Assembly: GCA_030019215.1 (NCBI GenBank) | Contig: JASEEZ010000005.1 | Span: forward strand, 1 to 64,000 | Direction of reading: 5' to 3' | Origin: Actinomycetota bacterium | Lineage (GTDB): Bacteria > Actinomycetota > Aquicultoria > Subteraquimicrobiales > UBA9087 | Length of the DNA stretch: 64,000 nucleotides | Shown: piece by piece, positions 30,914-38,131 of the stretch | Position numbering within the stretch: the first letter of the stretch is position 1 | Layout of the letters: every line of letters begins with the position of its first letter | Translations under genes and position numbers: made by a program | The notes under the pieces: generated by a model | The model's database searches: none | What the model was told of the DNA's origin: nothing | What the model saw: only the letters and a program-made list of their open reading frames with translations

Positions 30914-31115
30914 TGAGTTGACAGTTCACAGTTGACAGAGAGCAGAAATTAGGAATTAGCATAGAGTGGAGAGCCCCGCATCTTGCGGGGTAAACTCCGA
31001 GCACAGAGCGTAGAGACAAAAGATTTTTCTCTAAGCTCTAAGCTCCGAGCTCTAAGCTGACAGACGAATTTCGAATAACGAATAGCTGCATCTGACGGCT
31101 GACAGAATTAGGAAA
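30914..31115. repeat. Heptanucleotide quasi-repeat array with fold-back core (H8)
   Basis: agttgac-agttcac-agttgac-agagagc-agaaatt-aggaatt-agcatag-agtggag; hairpin ctccgagcacagagcgtagagacaaaagatttttctctaagctctaagctccgag. Confidence 0.8.
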
Positions 31116-31217
31116 GAAGGAATTTCGCCTCTTGGGTCGAAGCAATTAACTTCAGGTGGCGAAGGTATGGAGAGAAAAATTGTCGGTGAACTGCCACTCA
31201 TCGATTGAATCGAGGAT

Positions 31218-32444
31218 GTGATTAAATTGGCGGTCACTTTTACTTACAAGGTGAGAGACAGACAGGGCAAAATCATCACGGGCTCCATCGAGGCTGATAG
31301 CCAGACAACCGTTGTTACCAAGTTGCGTCAGATGGGTTACATCGTTGTGGGTATCGCCGAGAAGGCGGAGATAGCTCGCGGAGCCGGTTTAAGCTTCAAG
31401 GGTTTGAAGAGAATAAAATCCAAGGATCTGACCATCTTCAGCCGGCAGTTTTCCACGATGATAAACTCGGGCCTCTCCATCACCAAGTGCCTGGGAATTC
31501 TGGCCGAGCAGACGGAAAACCCCAAATTGGCTGATGTCGTTGGCGAGTTGCAACGGGATGTAGAGGGTGGCAAAGCACTCTCTGAGGCTCTGGCAAAATA
31601 CCCTAAAGTGTTCCCACCCATATTTACAAATATGGTTAGGGCCGGAGAGACCGGTGGTGTCCTAGATGAGGTGCTTGCCAGGGTAGCCGAGCATTTCGAG
31701 AAGGAAGGGGCTTTGAAAGGTAGGATCAAATCGGCTATGGCTTACCCCACGGCCATGTTTTGCTTTTGCATGCTCATCATCTTCGTTATGATTACCTTCA
31801 TCGTTCCCATGTTTGTGAGGATGTTTGCCACCCTGGGGGGAACACTCCCCCTGCCCACGCAGATCCTCCTCTCCATAAGCAACTTCATTCGCGGTTTCTG
31901 GTATGTGATCCTGGCGACGATAGTTGGGTTGGGCTATGGTTATCGTCGCTTTGTGGCCACCGACTTTGGGCGGCTCCGGGTTGACAGGCTGAAGCTGAGG
32001 TTGCCTGTCTTTGGTACCCTTGCCCGAAAGCTCTCCATAGCCAGATTCAGTCGCACCCTGGGAACTTTGATCTCCAGCGGCGTGCCCATTCTGCAGGCGC
32101 TGGATATTGTCGGTGACACCGCTGGCAATGCCGTCGTGTCCAATGCGGTGAGGCAGACTCGATCCAGCATCAAGGAGGGGGAGACCATAGCCAGACCATT
32201 GGGGGAAAGCGAGGTATTTCCCCCAATGGTTGTTCAGATGATCGCCGTGGGCGAGGAAACGGGGGCTCTCGATGGAATGTTGCAGAAGATAGCCGATTTC
32301 TATGAGGAAGAGGTGTCGGCCACGGTGGATGCTCTGACCTCCTTGATTGAGCCCCTGATGATAGCGTTTATGGGGGTTGTTGTTGGAGGGATGATCGTAG
32401 CACTGTATATGCCGATGTTCAGCGTCATCACCTTGATTAAATAA
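31218..32444 (+). CDS. pilC: Type IV pilus inner membrane platform protein
   Basis: 'FSRQFSTMINSGLSITKCLGIL', 'YPTAMFCFCMLIIFVMITFIVPMF', 'MVVQMIAVGEETGALDGMLQKIADFYEEEV'. Confidence 0.95.
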   Translation: MIKLAVTFTYKVRDRQGKIITGSIEADSQTTVVTKLRQMGYIVVGIAEKAEIARGAGLSFKGLKRIKSKDLTIFSRQFSTMINSGLSITKCLGILAEQTENPKLADVVGELQRDVEGGKALSEALAKYPKVFPPIFTNMVRAGETGGVLDEVLARVAEHFEKEGALKGRIKSAMAYPTAMFCFCMLIIFVMITFIVPMFVRMFATLGGTLPLPTQILLSISNFIRGFWYVILATIVGLGYGYRRFVATDFGRLRVDRLKLRLPVFGTLARKLSIARFSRTLGTLISSGVPILQALDIVGDTAGNAVVSNAVRQTRSSIKEGETIARPLGESEVFPPMVVQMIAVGEETGALDGMLQKIADFYEEEVSATVDALTSLIEPLMIAFMGVVVGGMIVALYMPMFSVITLIK

Positions 32445-32449
32445 GTTGT

Positions 32450-32480
32450 TAAAGTTTTTCTCGGGGCGTGCCGATATAAA
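32450..32480 (+). promoter_or_regulatory. Sigma28/WhiG-like promoter 2 (upstream of riboswitch and pilA)
   Basis: TAAA - N16 (GTTTTTCTCGGGGCGT) - GCCGATATAAA. Confidence 0.6.
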
Positions 32481-32502
32481 AAGCGGAATGGTATTTTGAC
32501 AA

Positions 32503-32583
32503 AAAGAGAAGGGCAAACCCACCGTGAGGTGGGGGCGCAAAGCTGCGGGCCCCGCAGGATGCGGGGTAGCTGGGCTGCCTCAG
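32503..32583 (+). promoter_or_regulatory. Cyclic di-GMP-I (GEMM-I) riboswitch aptamer
   Basis: GGGCAAACCCACC-GTGA-GGTGGGGGCGCAAAGCTGCGGGCCCCGC-AGGAT-GCGGGGTAGCTGGGCTGCC matches GEMM-I hallmarks (GGGCAAACC, GNRA tetraloop, CGCAAAGC, GGTAGC-GGG-TGCC). Confidence 0.93.
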
Positions 32584-32606
32584 ATTTTACCCAGATTTCT
32601 TAAGTG

Positions 32607-32662
32607 GAAAGGAAAAGCAAGCCCCGCAGCTCAATATACAATTCGGCTTGTTTTTTCCTTTT
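32607..32662 (+). terminator. Intrinsic terminator / expression platform of the GEMM-I riboswitch
   Basis: AAAGGAAAAGCAAGCC ... GGCTTGTTTTTTCCTTT hairpin with T-tract between aptamer and pilA. Confidence 0.75.
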
Positions 32663-32726
32663 CAAAGAAGGAGGTGGGCGTGAGACATAGAATATTTAAA
32701 AAAACACGGGAAGGAGGTGAAGAAAA

Positions 32727-33083
32727 GTGTTTAAGCTTTTAAAGAGAGAAAAGGGCTTTACACTCGTTGAACTCATGGTCGTTGCATTGATAATCGGTAT
32801 ATTGGTCGGTATAGCCGTGCCCGTGTTTAACGTCGCCCGAGCGACCGCTCAGAAGAGGACCTGTCAGGCGAACCTGAGGACGATTGACGGGGCGATAACG
32901 ACCTACAATGCCACCGAGGAGACCTATCCTCCTGCTGGCGAGATTGGTAGCGGTCATGTGCTGATAACGCAGCATTATCTCAAGACGGTACCCAAGTGCC
33001 CATCGACAGCTACCAACAATCAGTATACTGTCGTGGCGGGCGATCCATCCTACGCCACATGTCCAAATGGTCACACGTATTGA
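32727..33083 (+). CDS. pilA: Major type IV pilin (prepilin)
   Basis: Class III signal 'KREKG|FTLVELMVVALIIGILVGIAVPVF'; GTG start after SD GGAGG. Confidence 0.93.
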   Translation: MFKLLKREKGFTLVELMVVALIIGILVGIAVPVFNVARATAQKRTCQANLRTIDGAITTYNATEETYPPAGEIGSGHVLITQHYLKTVPKCPSTATNNQYTVVAGDPSYATCPNGHTY

Positions 33084-33097
33084 TGCTTGGGTGGGTT

Positions 33098-33130
33098 AAA
33101 AGCCCCCCGACACGTCGGGGGGCTTTTTTT
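33098..33130 (+). terminator. Intrinsic terminator after pilA
   Basis: AAAAGCCCCCCGA-CACG-TCGGGGGGCTTTTTTT. Confidence 0.92.
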
Positions 33131-33345
33131 CATTCGACATCCGTCATCGGACAAGGGTAAATCGCATAGAAGGGTTCGAGGATTCAAGGATTCAAGCCGT
33201 ATAGCTTTCTAAGATTTTCATCCTTCAACTCCGTTCAGGATCACCTTGAGCCTGTCGAAAGGTGAGCTCAGTCGAAGCCTCGAAAGGTCACTTGACCTCT
33301 CGACTCCTGGACCCCTTGAATCCTAAAATAAAGTTTTCTTTGCGC
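33131..33345. repeat. Repeat cluster (H9): TTCAAGGA units plus REP-like 'TTGAGCCTGTCGAAAGG'
   Basis: gggttcgaggattcaaggattcaag; ccgttcaggatcaccttgagcctgtcgaaaggtgag; gaccccttgaatcctaaa. Confidence 0.65.
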
Positions 33346-33402
33346 TTTGCTCACTATTTTTGGAGAAGAGCTATATAATCCAACCAAAGAGAGCAGTGAT
33401 TA

Positions 33403-34188
33403 GTGGCAACTGTAGCGGTATCAATTATCCTTTTCATATTCGGTCTGGCGGTCGGCAGTTTCTTGAACGTCTGCATCTGGCGTCTGCCGCGGGGAGAGTC
33501 CATTATCTCCCCGGTCTCCCACTGCCCTCATTGCGGCCGGCCTATTCGAGTCAGGGATAACATTCCACTGCTCAGCTACCTGATGTTGAAGGGGAGGTGT
33601 CGCTATTGCGGGGGTAGAATCTCCCCCCAATATTTTCTAGTTGAGCTGGCAACCGCGGTTTTATTCGTCCTTGTCTTTCTGAAGCACGGCTTGAGTTGGA
33701 ATCTGGTTTCCTCCCTTTTCTTTGTCTCCGTCCTTCTTTTGGTGGCCGCGATCGATCTGAAGCACCAGATCATCCCAAATAAGGTGATTCTGCCGGCCAT
33801 GGCGGTTCAATTCATCTTGATACTCTCTCCCCCTATCTATCACAATGAGCTGAAGGGAGCGATTCCCTATCTGGCCGGCTTTTTCATCGGTGGCGGTATT
33901 CTTTTATTTGCTGCCTTGGTTTCTCCCCTTATCTTTGGAAAGGAGGGGATGGGGGGCGGAGATATAAAGCTTGGAGCTTTTATCGGCCTGACCTTGGGCT
34001 GGCACATCCTTGTTGCTCTCTTCGTGGGCTTTCTGACTGGGGCCCTGGTTGGCCTCACGCTCATCGCCTTGAAACGCAAGACCCGAAAGGATCTTATCCC
34101 TTTCGGGCCATCCCTCTCTCTTGGAGGGCTGGCGGCGCTGTTTCTAGGTCCTCAGATTTTCTCATTCTACCTCGGTTTATTGCCTTAA
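33403..34188 (+). CDS. pilD: Prepilin peptidase / N-methyltransferase
   Basis: 'GSFLNVCIWRLPRGESIISP.SHCPHCGRPIRVRDNIPLLSYL.LKGRCRYCGG', 'AIDLKHQIIPN', 'GMGGGDIKLGAFIG'; GTG start. Confidence 0.95.
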   Translation: MATVAVSIILFIFGLAVGSFLNVCIWRLPRGESIISPVSHCPHCGRPIRVRDNIPLLSYLMLKGRCRYCGGRISPQYFLVELATAVLFVLVFLKHGLSWNLVSSLFFVSVLLLVAAIDLKHQIIPNKVILPAMAVQFILILSPPIYHNELKGAIPYLAGFFIGGGILLFAALVSPLIFGKEGMGGGDIKLGAFIGLTLGWHILVALFVGFLTGALVGLTLIALKRKTRKDLIPFGPSLSLGGLAALFLGPQIFSFYLGLLP

Positions 34189-34229
34189 ATTTAATTTACC
34201 GGTCTTTTGGGTGATGGTAAAATAAGGAT

Positions 34230-34751
34230 ATGAACTTTCCATCACGCAACGAGAAGGCTTTCACTCTGGTCGAGATCATCCTGGCCCTCGCCATTTTTGG
34301 CATCCTGGTGACGGTAGCCATGCTGGGCTTGGACTATTTTCAGACCTCCAAGCGCCTGGATGCTGCTCTTCGAGAAATCGCCTCCGATATCAGGGAGGCC
34401 CAGTCCCGAGCCATGGCCGAGCAGATGTACTACGGGATACATTTCATCGAGGCCGAGAACATATACTTCATTCACCGTGACACCACCACGACAACCTTGT
34501 TTGATACCGATCCCATACCCTGGGGACCCCACGGGGAGACGACAGCGGCCCTTACCGAGGGCATTGTTTTTGAGCGGGCTGGGCCCAACAACACCGATCC
34601 AATTACCTTTAACGATAACTGGTATGATGCTTTGGTCTTTGAACCTTCCGGTTCCCCAAAAAGGCCGGGTAGCGTCTACCTTCAGAACGAACGCAACAAG
34701 GAACGTTACCTCACCGTGGGAATGGAAACGGGGCGGGTCAGGCTTTACTGA
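34230..34751 (+). CDS. Minor prepilin (GspH/FimT-like)
   Basis: 'NEKA|FTLVEIILALAIFGILVTVAMLGL'. Confidence 0.85.
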   Translation: MNFPSRNEKAFTLVEIILALAIFGILVTVAMLGLDYFQTSKRLDAALREIASDIREAQSRAMAEQMYYGIHFIEAENIYFIHRDTTTTTLFDTDPIPWGPHGETTAALTEGIVFERAGPNNTDPITFNDNWYDALVFEPSGSPKRPGSVYLQNERNKERYLTVGMETGRVRLY

Positions 34752-34767
34752 TCAAGGTGAGGGATCG

Positions 34768-35181
34768 ATGAGATTCAAGGAGGAAAAGGGTATCTCCATA
34801 ATTGAGGTGATGATAGCCATAACGATCCTGGCTCTCGCTCTCTTGCCGATGATGGCCATGTTCGAGACCGGTATTTCCAGCACCACGGTGGCTGGCGAAA
34901 TCACCATCGCCACTCAGCTTGCCAACGACAGAATCGAGGAAATCAGAAATCACTCCTTTCTTGATGTTTACAATACTTATAAGGATGAAGTGGTGGAGAA
35001 TTACGGCACCATCCCCGATTTCCCTCGCTTCCGGAGGGTGACCGTGGCTGAGTACGTGGACGAGAATCTTGATCCCGTGGCGGGACCAACGGATCTTCTG
35101 AGGGTGACCGTCACTCTTTACTGGCATTTCAGGGGTAGCGAAAAGTCCCATTCCGAAGTGACCTTGATAGCACGCCGCTAG
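34768..35181 (+). CDS. Minor prepilin (PilV-like)
   Basis: 'EEKG|ISIIEVMIAITILALALLPMMAMFETG'; start refined to ATG 34768. Confidence 0.83.
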   Translation: MRFKEEKGISIIEVMIAITILALALLPMMAMFETGISSTTVAGEITIATQLANDRIEEIRNHSFLDVYNTYKDEVVENYGTIPDFPRFRRVTVAEYVDENLDPVAGPTDLLRVTVTLYWHFRGSEKSHSEVTLIARR

Positions 35182-35271
35182 TGCCGTTACAACTTTAAGA
35201 TAGAACACTTGTCAGGTAACCTTGTGTCTCTTTGGTAGGAAGAAATAAAAAGAATAGTTGTAACGGTACTA
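35179..35271. mobile_element. MITE-like element B1, TA-flanked, 93 bp
   Basis: TIR TAGTGCCGTTACAACT ... AGTTGTAACGGTACTA; overlaps the stop codon of the upstream prepilin gene. Confidence 0.75.
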
Positions 35272-35381
35272 GGTTAGACCTCCGAAAACATGCAGTTGTC
35301 CGCCCCAGCGAGGCGGCCACTGCTCGGCTCTTCTCGTGAATGGGTGAGGTTTCTTGTCTGAGAACGCAAAAGTTCGGTTAA
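35272..35381 (+). repeat. Family A element copy 5 (left end abutted by MITE B1)
   Basis: GGTTAGACCTCCGAAAACATGCAGTTGTCCGCCCCAGCGAGGCGGCCACTGCTCGG ... GAGAACGCAAAAGTTCGGTTA. Confidence 0.7.
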
Positions 35382-35983
35382 GAATTTGCCGGGAGGAAAG
35401 TGGAATGTCCCTGACGGAGGTGCTCGTCTTCGCACTTCTGTTGACGCTGGTTCTCGCCGCTGTTTACTCCTTGCTTACCAGCGGAATCGGTTCCTGGGGG
35501 AAGGGGGAAACCGCGATTGAACTTCAGCAGAACGCTCGCCTGGCCATGAATAAGATGGTCGAGGAGATCAGAAAGGCACACACCATTGTAAATGCCGAGA
35601 ATGTCAGGGGCACTAGTTATGACTTTCCCACGAATGGTTCTGAGATATCCTTTGTTAATGAGGATTCCGATAAAGATGGCGACTACGATGTCTACGATAA
35701 GATAATAAAATATCGTATTGGGGGAAGCTCGGGCGCTACGCTCGTGAACTGGGTTTTTAATCCTCCGCCGAAGACCAAACCCGGTTATTTCGCTCTCGCT
35801 GAATATGTCGAGGAGCTCAATTTCAGATTCTTTGATGCTAATTCGGTTGAGATCCTGCCCACGAATGATATCTCTCTTACCAACTATTATGACAATGTTA
35901 CCTGCATCGAGATAAGCATCGTCGTGAGCAAGGACAAGATGCGAAAGCAATTGACCTCCAAGGTACGGCTAAGGAACAGGTAG
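35354..35983 (+). CDS. Minor prepilin (PilW-like)
   Basis: 'REESG|MSLTEVLVFALLLTLVLAAVYSLLTSG'; start uncertain, N-terminus overlaps repeat. Confidence 0.8.
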   Translation: MSENAKVRLRICREESGMSLTEVLVFALLLTLVLAAVYSLLTSGIGSWGKGETAIELQQNARLAMNKMVEEIRKAHTIVNAENVRGTSYDFPTNGSEISFVNEDSDKDGDYDVYDKIIKYRIGGSSGATLVNWVFNPPPKTKPGYFALAEYVEELNFRFFDANSVEILPTNDISLTNYYDNVTCIEISIVVSKDKMRKQLTSKVRLRNR

Positions 35984-36036
35984 CACTCTCCTTAAAAATT
36001 TGATTGAATATTGGTAGAGAAACCTTGCTTGGGCTA

Positions 36037-36237
36037 TTGACAAGCTCGATTGACAAATGGTTCGGACAAATGTCTTGAAGACACGCGGTCGGCCTGGTCG
36101 TGGTTTAGCTAAAACTTATCTCTTGGCCGCCGCTCGGGTCTCGCCCCACCGCAGACTTTTGGTTTTCTAAAGCTTTTTCTGGCGGGGCTCCGACACGGTC
36201 TTCTCGACACATGGTCCTCACCCCGCCAATGGCGAGG
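36037..36237 (+). repeat. Family A structured element copy 2
   Basis: TTGAAGACACGCGGTCGGCC ... TTGGCCGCCGCTCGGGTCTCGCCCC ... GGCGGGGCTCCGACACGGTCTTCTCG. Confidence 0.72.
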
Positions 36238-36276
36238 TATAAACCAGCTCACTGGCGACCAATTCTACTGGTGGTC

Positions 36277-36306
36277 TAAATAATTCTCTAAAGATACCGA
36301 TATAAA
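36277..36306 (+). promoter_or_regulatory. Sigma28/WhiG-like promoter 4
   Basis: TAAA - N15 (TAATTCTCTAAAGAT) - ACCGATATAAA. Confidence 0.6.
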
Positions 36307-36320
36307 GATTGGGTGACGAT

Positions 36321-37739
36321 GTGATCCACAAAAAAAGTTCAAAGAATTTACTCTCTCTGCTGGGGGCTGAAAGGGGAGTGGCCTTTGCCACTGCGCTGGT
36401 TGTTCTTCTTGTTTTGTCGCTTCTGGGAACAGCTCTTCTGATCGTTGCCCGAAAGGAAGTGGGGATCTCTCTTCGAGGAAAGCAGGCAAACCAAGCTTTT
36501 CACATTGCTGAAGCCGGCGTCGAGTACGGATTAAACCAACTCGTCCAGAGCAGTGGCGCCTGGAGAGGGCCCATTACACAGGATCTGGCCTCGGCCGATT
36601 CCACGGAGACCATCGGGAGTTTTACCGTTGCCGCAATTTTTGAGGGCCTGGATGGTGGCCTGGCGACGTACACCCTCGAATCCACGGGTACGGTGACGAA
36701 TTCCAGCGCCATCCGCAGGTTAACCGTCAAAGTCGAGCAGACCACACCTCTCTGGAGCTACATCCTTTTTCTTAACGATAAGACCACCACCGATTACGAT
36801 TTTATCTCCTATAAATCTAGCGGTGTTTACTATTCTGATGAGACCACCGGTAGCGTTCATTCCAACGATGACCTCTACGTTTACTCCATTGCAAATGGTC
36901 ATCCCATTTTCAACGGACCGATAACCTACGTTAACAGCTATGTTTTGGGCGGAAGTGGAACTCCTTATTATAGTCCGTCGCCTCCTAAAAAGGTGACAGC
37001 GATCCAGTTTCCCACTCCCGATTATGCGCTTCTGAAGTCAAAGGCGAGTGAAGACGACAATCTGGGTTCCTATTCGGGAGATGTATCGGTCAAGTTGATT
37101 AAGGGAACGGCCGCGAACAACGATGGTACGATTGAGATCGTGACCACTGGCACCCAAACAAAAGAGTTGGGGTCAAAAGAAAACGTTTTGTACGTTGAAA
37201 ATGGCAATGTTTATGTTCAGGGAACTCTTGATGGTCGGCTGACCATCGTGGCCAGGGGCAGTTCTGCCGGCGATGTGTACATTGTGGACAATGTGAGATG
37301 CGCGGATACGAATTTGGCCACCAGTGATGATATGTTGGGCTTGATCGCTGAAAACGATGTCGAGATATTTGAACCCGGGGGAACTCCATGGGGAAAGGGT
37401 CCTCATTCTGCTTGGAAGGGGGGAACGGCTGCCGACGATAAAGTTTACGTCGATGCCCTGATGTTCGCTCAGAATGGGCATATCAGTTATCAGGGTGCTG
37501 GTTCTTGGGGAAGAGATTTGCTTTTTGTCAGCGGTGCCCTCATCCAAAACAGGGACACGGCCACCATCTCTAAGGGTGTTATGGGAGGTGGAGGTGGAGG
37601 TACGCATGTCATGGGCGGAAAAACGGGGTATTTGAAGCGCTACAACTTCGACGAGCGGCTTGCCTATACGCAGCCTCCGTACTTTTTCAAGCCCGATAGT
37701 TCCCGGTACAGGATCTCTTCTTGGGGAGAAGGTTCGTAA
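36321..37739 (+). CDS. PilX-like large pilus protein lacking E5
   Basis: 'ERGVAFATALVVLLVLSLLGTALLIVARKEVGISLRGKQANQAFHIAEAGVEYGLNQLV'; long extracellular domain; GTG 36321 or TTG 36309. Confidence 0.75.
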   Translation: MIHKKSSKNLLSLLGAERGVAFATALVVLLVLSLLGTALLIVARKEVGISLRGKQANQAFHIAEAGVEYGLNQLVQSSGAWRGPITQDLASADSTETIGSFTVAAIFEGLDGGLATYTLESTGTVTNSSAIRRLTVKVEQTTPLWSYILFLNDKTTTDYDFISYKSSGVYYSDETTGSVHSNDDLYVYSIANGHPIFNGPITYVNSYVLGGSGTPYYSPSPPKKVTAIQFPTPDYALLKSKASEDDNLGSYSGDVSVKLIKGTAANNDGTIEIVTTGTQTKELGSKENVLYVENGNVYVQGTLDGRLTIVARGSSAGDVYIVDNVRCADTNLATSDDMLGLIAENDVEIFEPGGTPWGKGPHSAWKGGTAADDKVYVDALMFAQNGHISYQGAGSWGRDLLFVSGALIQNRDTATISKGVMGGGGGGTHVMGGKTGYLKRYNFDERLAYTQPPYFFKPDSSRYRISSWGEGS

Positions 37740-37990
37740 CTTGACTTTTGCGTTTTTAAAATTATGAGCAAGCGATCGGTTTTGGCAAAGGCCAGACCTC
37801 CGAAAACACGCAGTTGTCCGTCCCAGCGAGGCGTCCACTGCTCGGCTCTCAGCCTCGCTCCCCGCCTGCGGCGGGACCGTGCCCGCTCGGCCTCCGAGAC
37901 GGTTTTCTTGAGGCCTAACCTTTGCCCTAAGCCAATTTCAGTTATTTATTGTGAATGATCTTTCTTGACCGAGAACGCAAAAGTTCGGTT
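37738..37990 (+). repeat. Family A structured element copy 4
   Basis: Outer IR AACTTGACTTTTGCGTTTTT / GAACGCAAAAGTTCGGTT; next IR GGCAAAGGCCAGACCTCCGAAAAC / GTTTTCTTGAGGCCTAACCTTTGCC. Confidence 0.75.
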
Positions 37991-38030
37991 CGTAAGTTAG
38001 CAAACGGATATAATTAAAGGAGTTTTGCCC

Positions 38031-38062
38031 ATCTCCGAGAATTTAGTCTCGGAGATTTTTTG
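38031..38062 (+). terminator. Intrinsic terminator
   Basis: ATCTCCGAGA-ATTTAG-TCTCGGAGATTTTTT. Confidence 0.85.
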
Positions 38063-38083
38063 GAAGCCGCTCTCAGCAGTGCT

Positions 38084-38113
38084 TAAGTTTCTCACCAGCG
38101 GTGCCGATATAAT
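38084..38113 (+). promoter_or_regulatory. Sigma28/WhiG-like promoter 3
   Basis: TAAG - N15 (TTTCTCACCAGCGGT) - GCCGATATAAT; about 20 nt before ATG 38132. Confidence 0.65.
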
Positions 38114-38131
38114 AATTAAGAGGGGATATCG

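Noticed and set aside
31662-32540. 292-aa minus-strand ORF opposite pilC, and other long antisense ORFs (4134-4739, 7086-7700, 26381-27130, 28036-28746)
   Set aside because: They mirror well-recognised + strand genes, have low-complexity or codon-shadow composition, and no recognisable domains.
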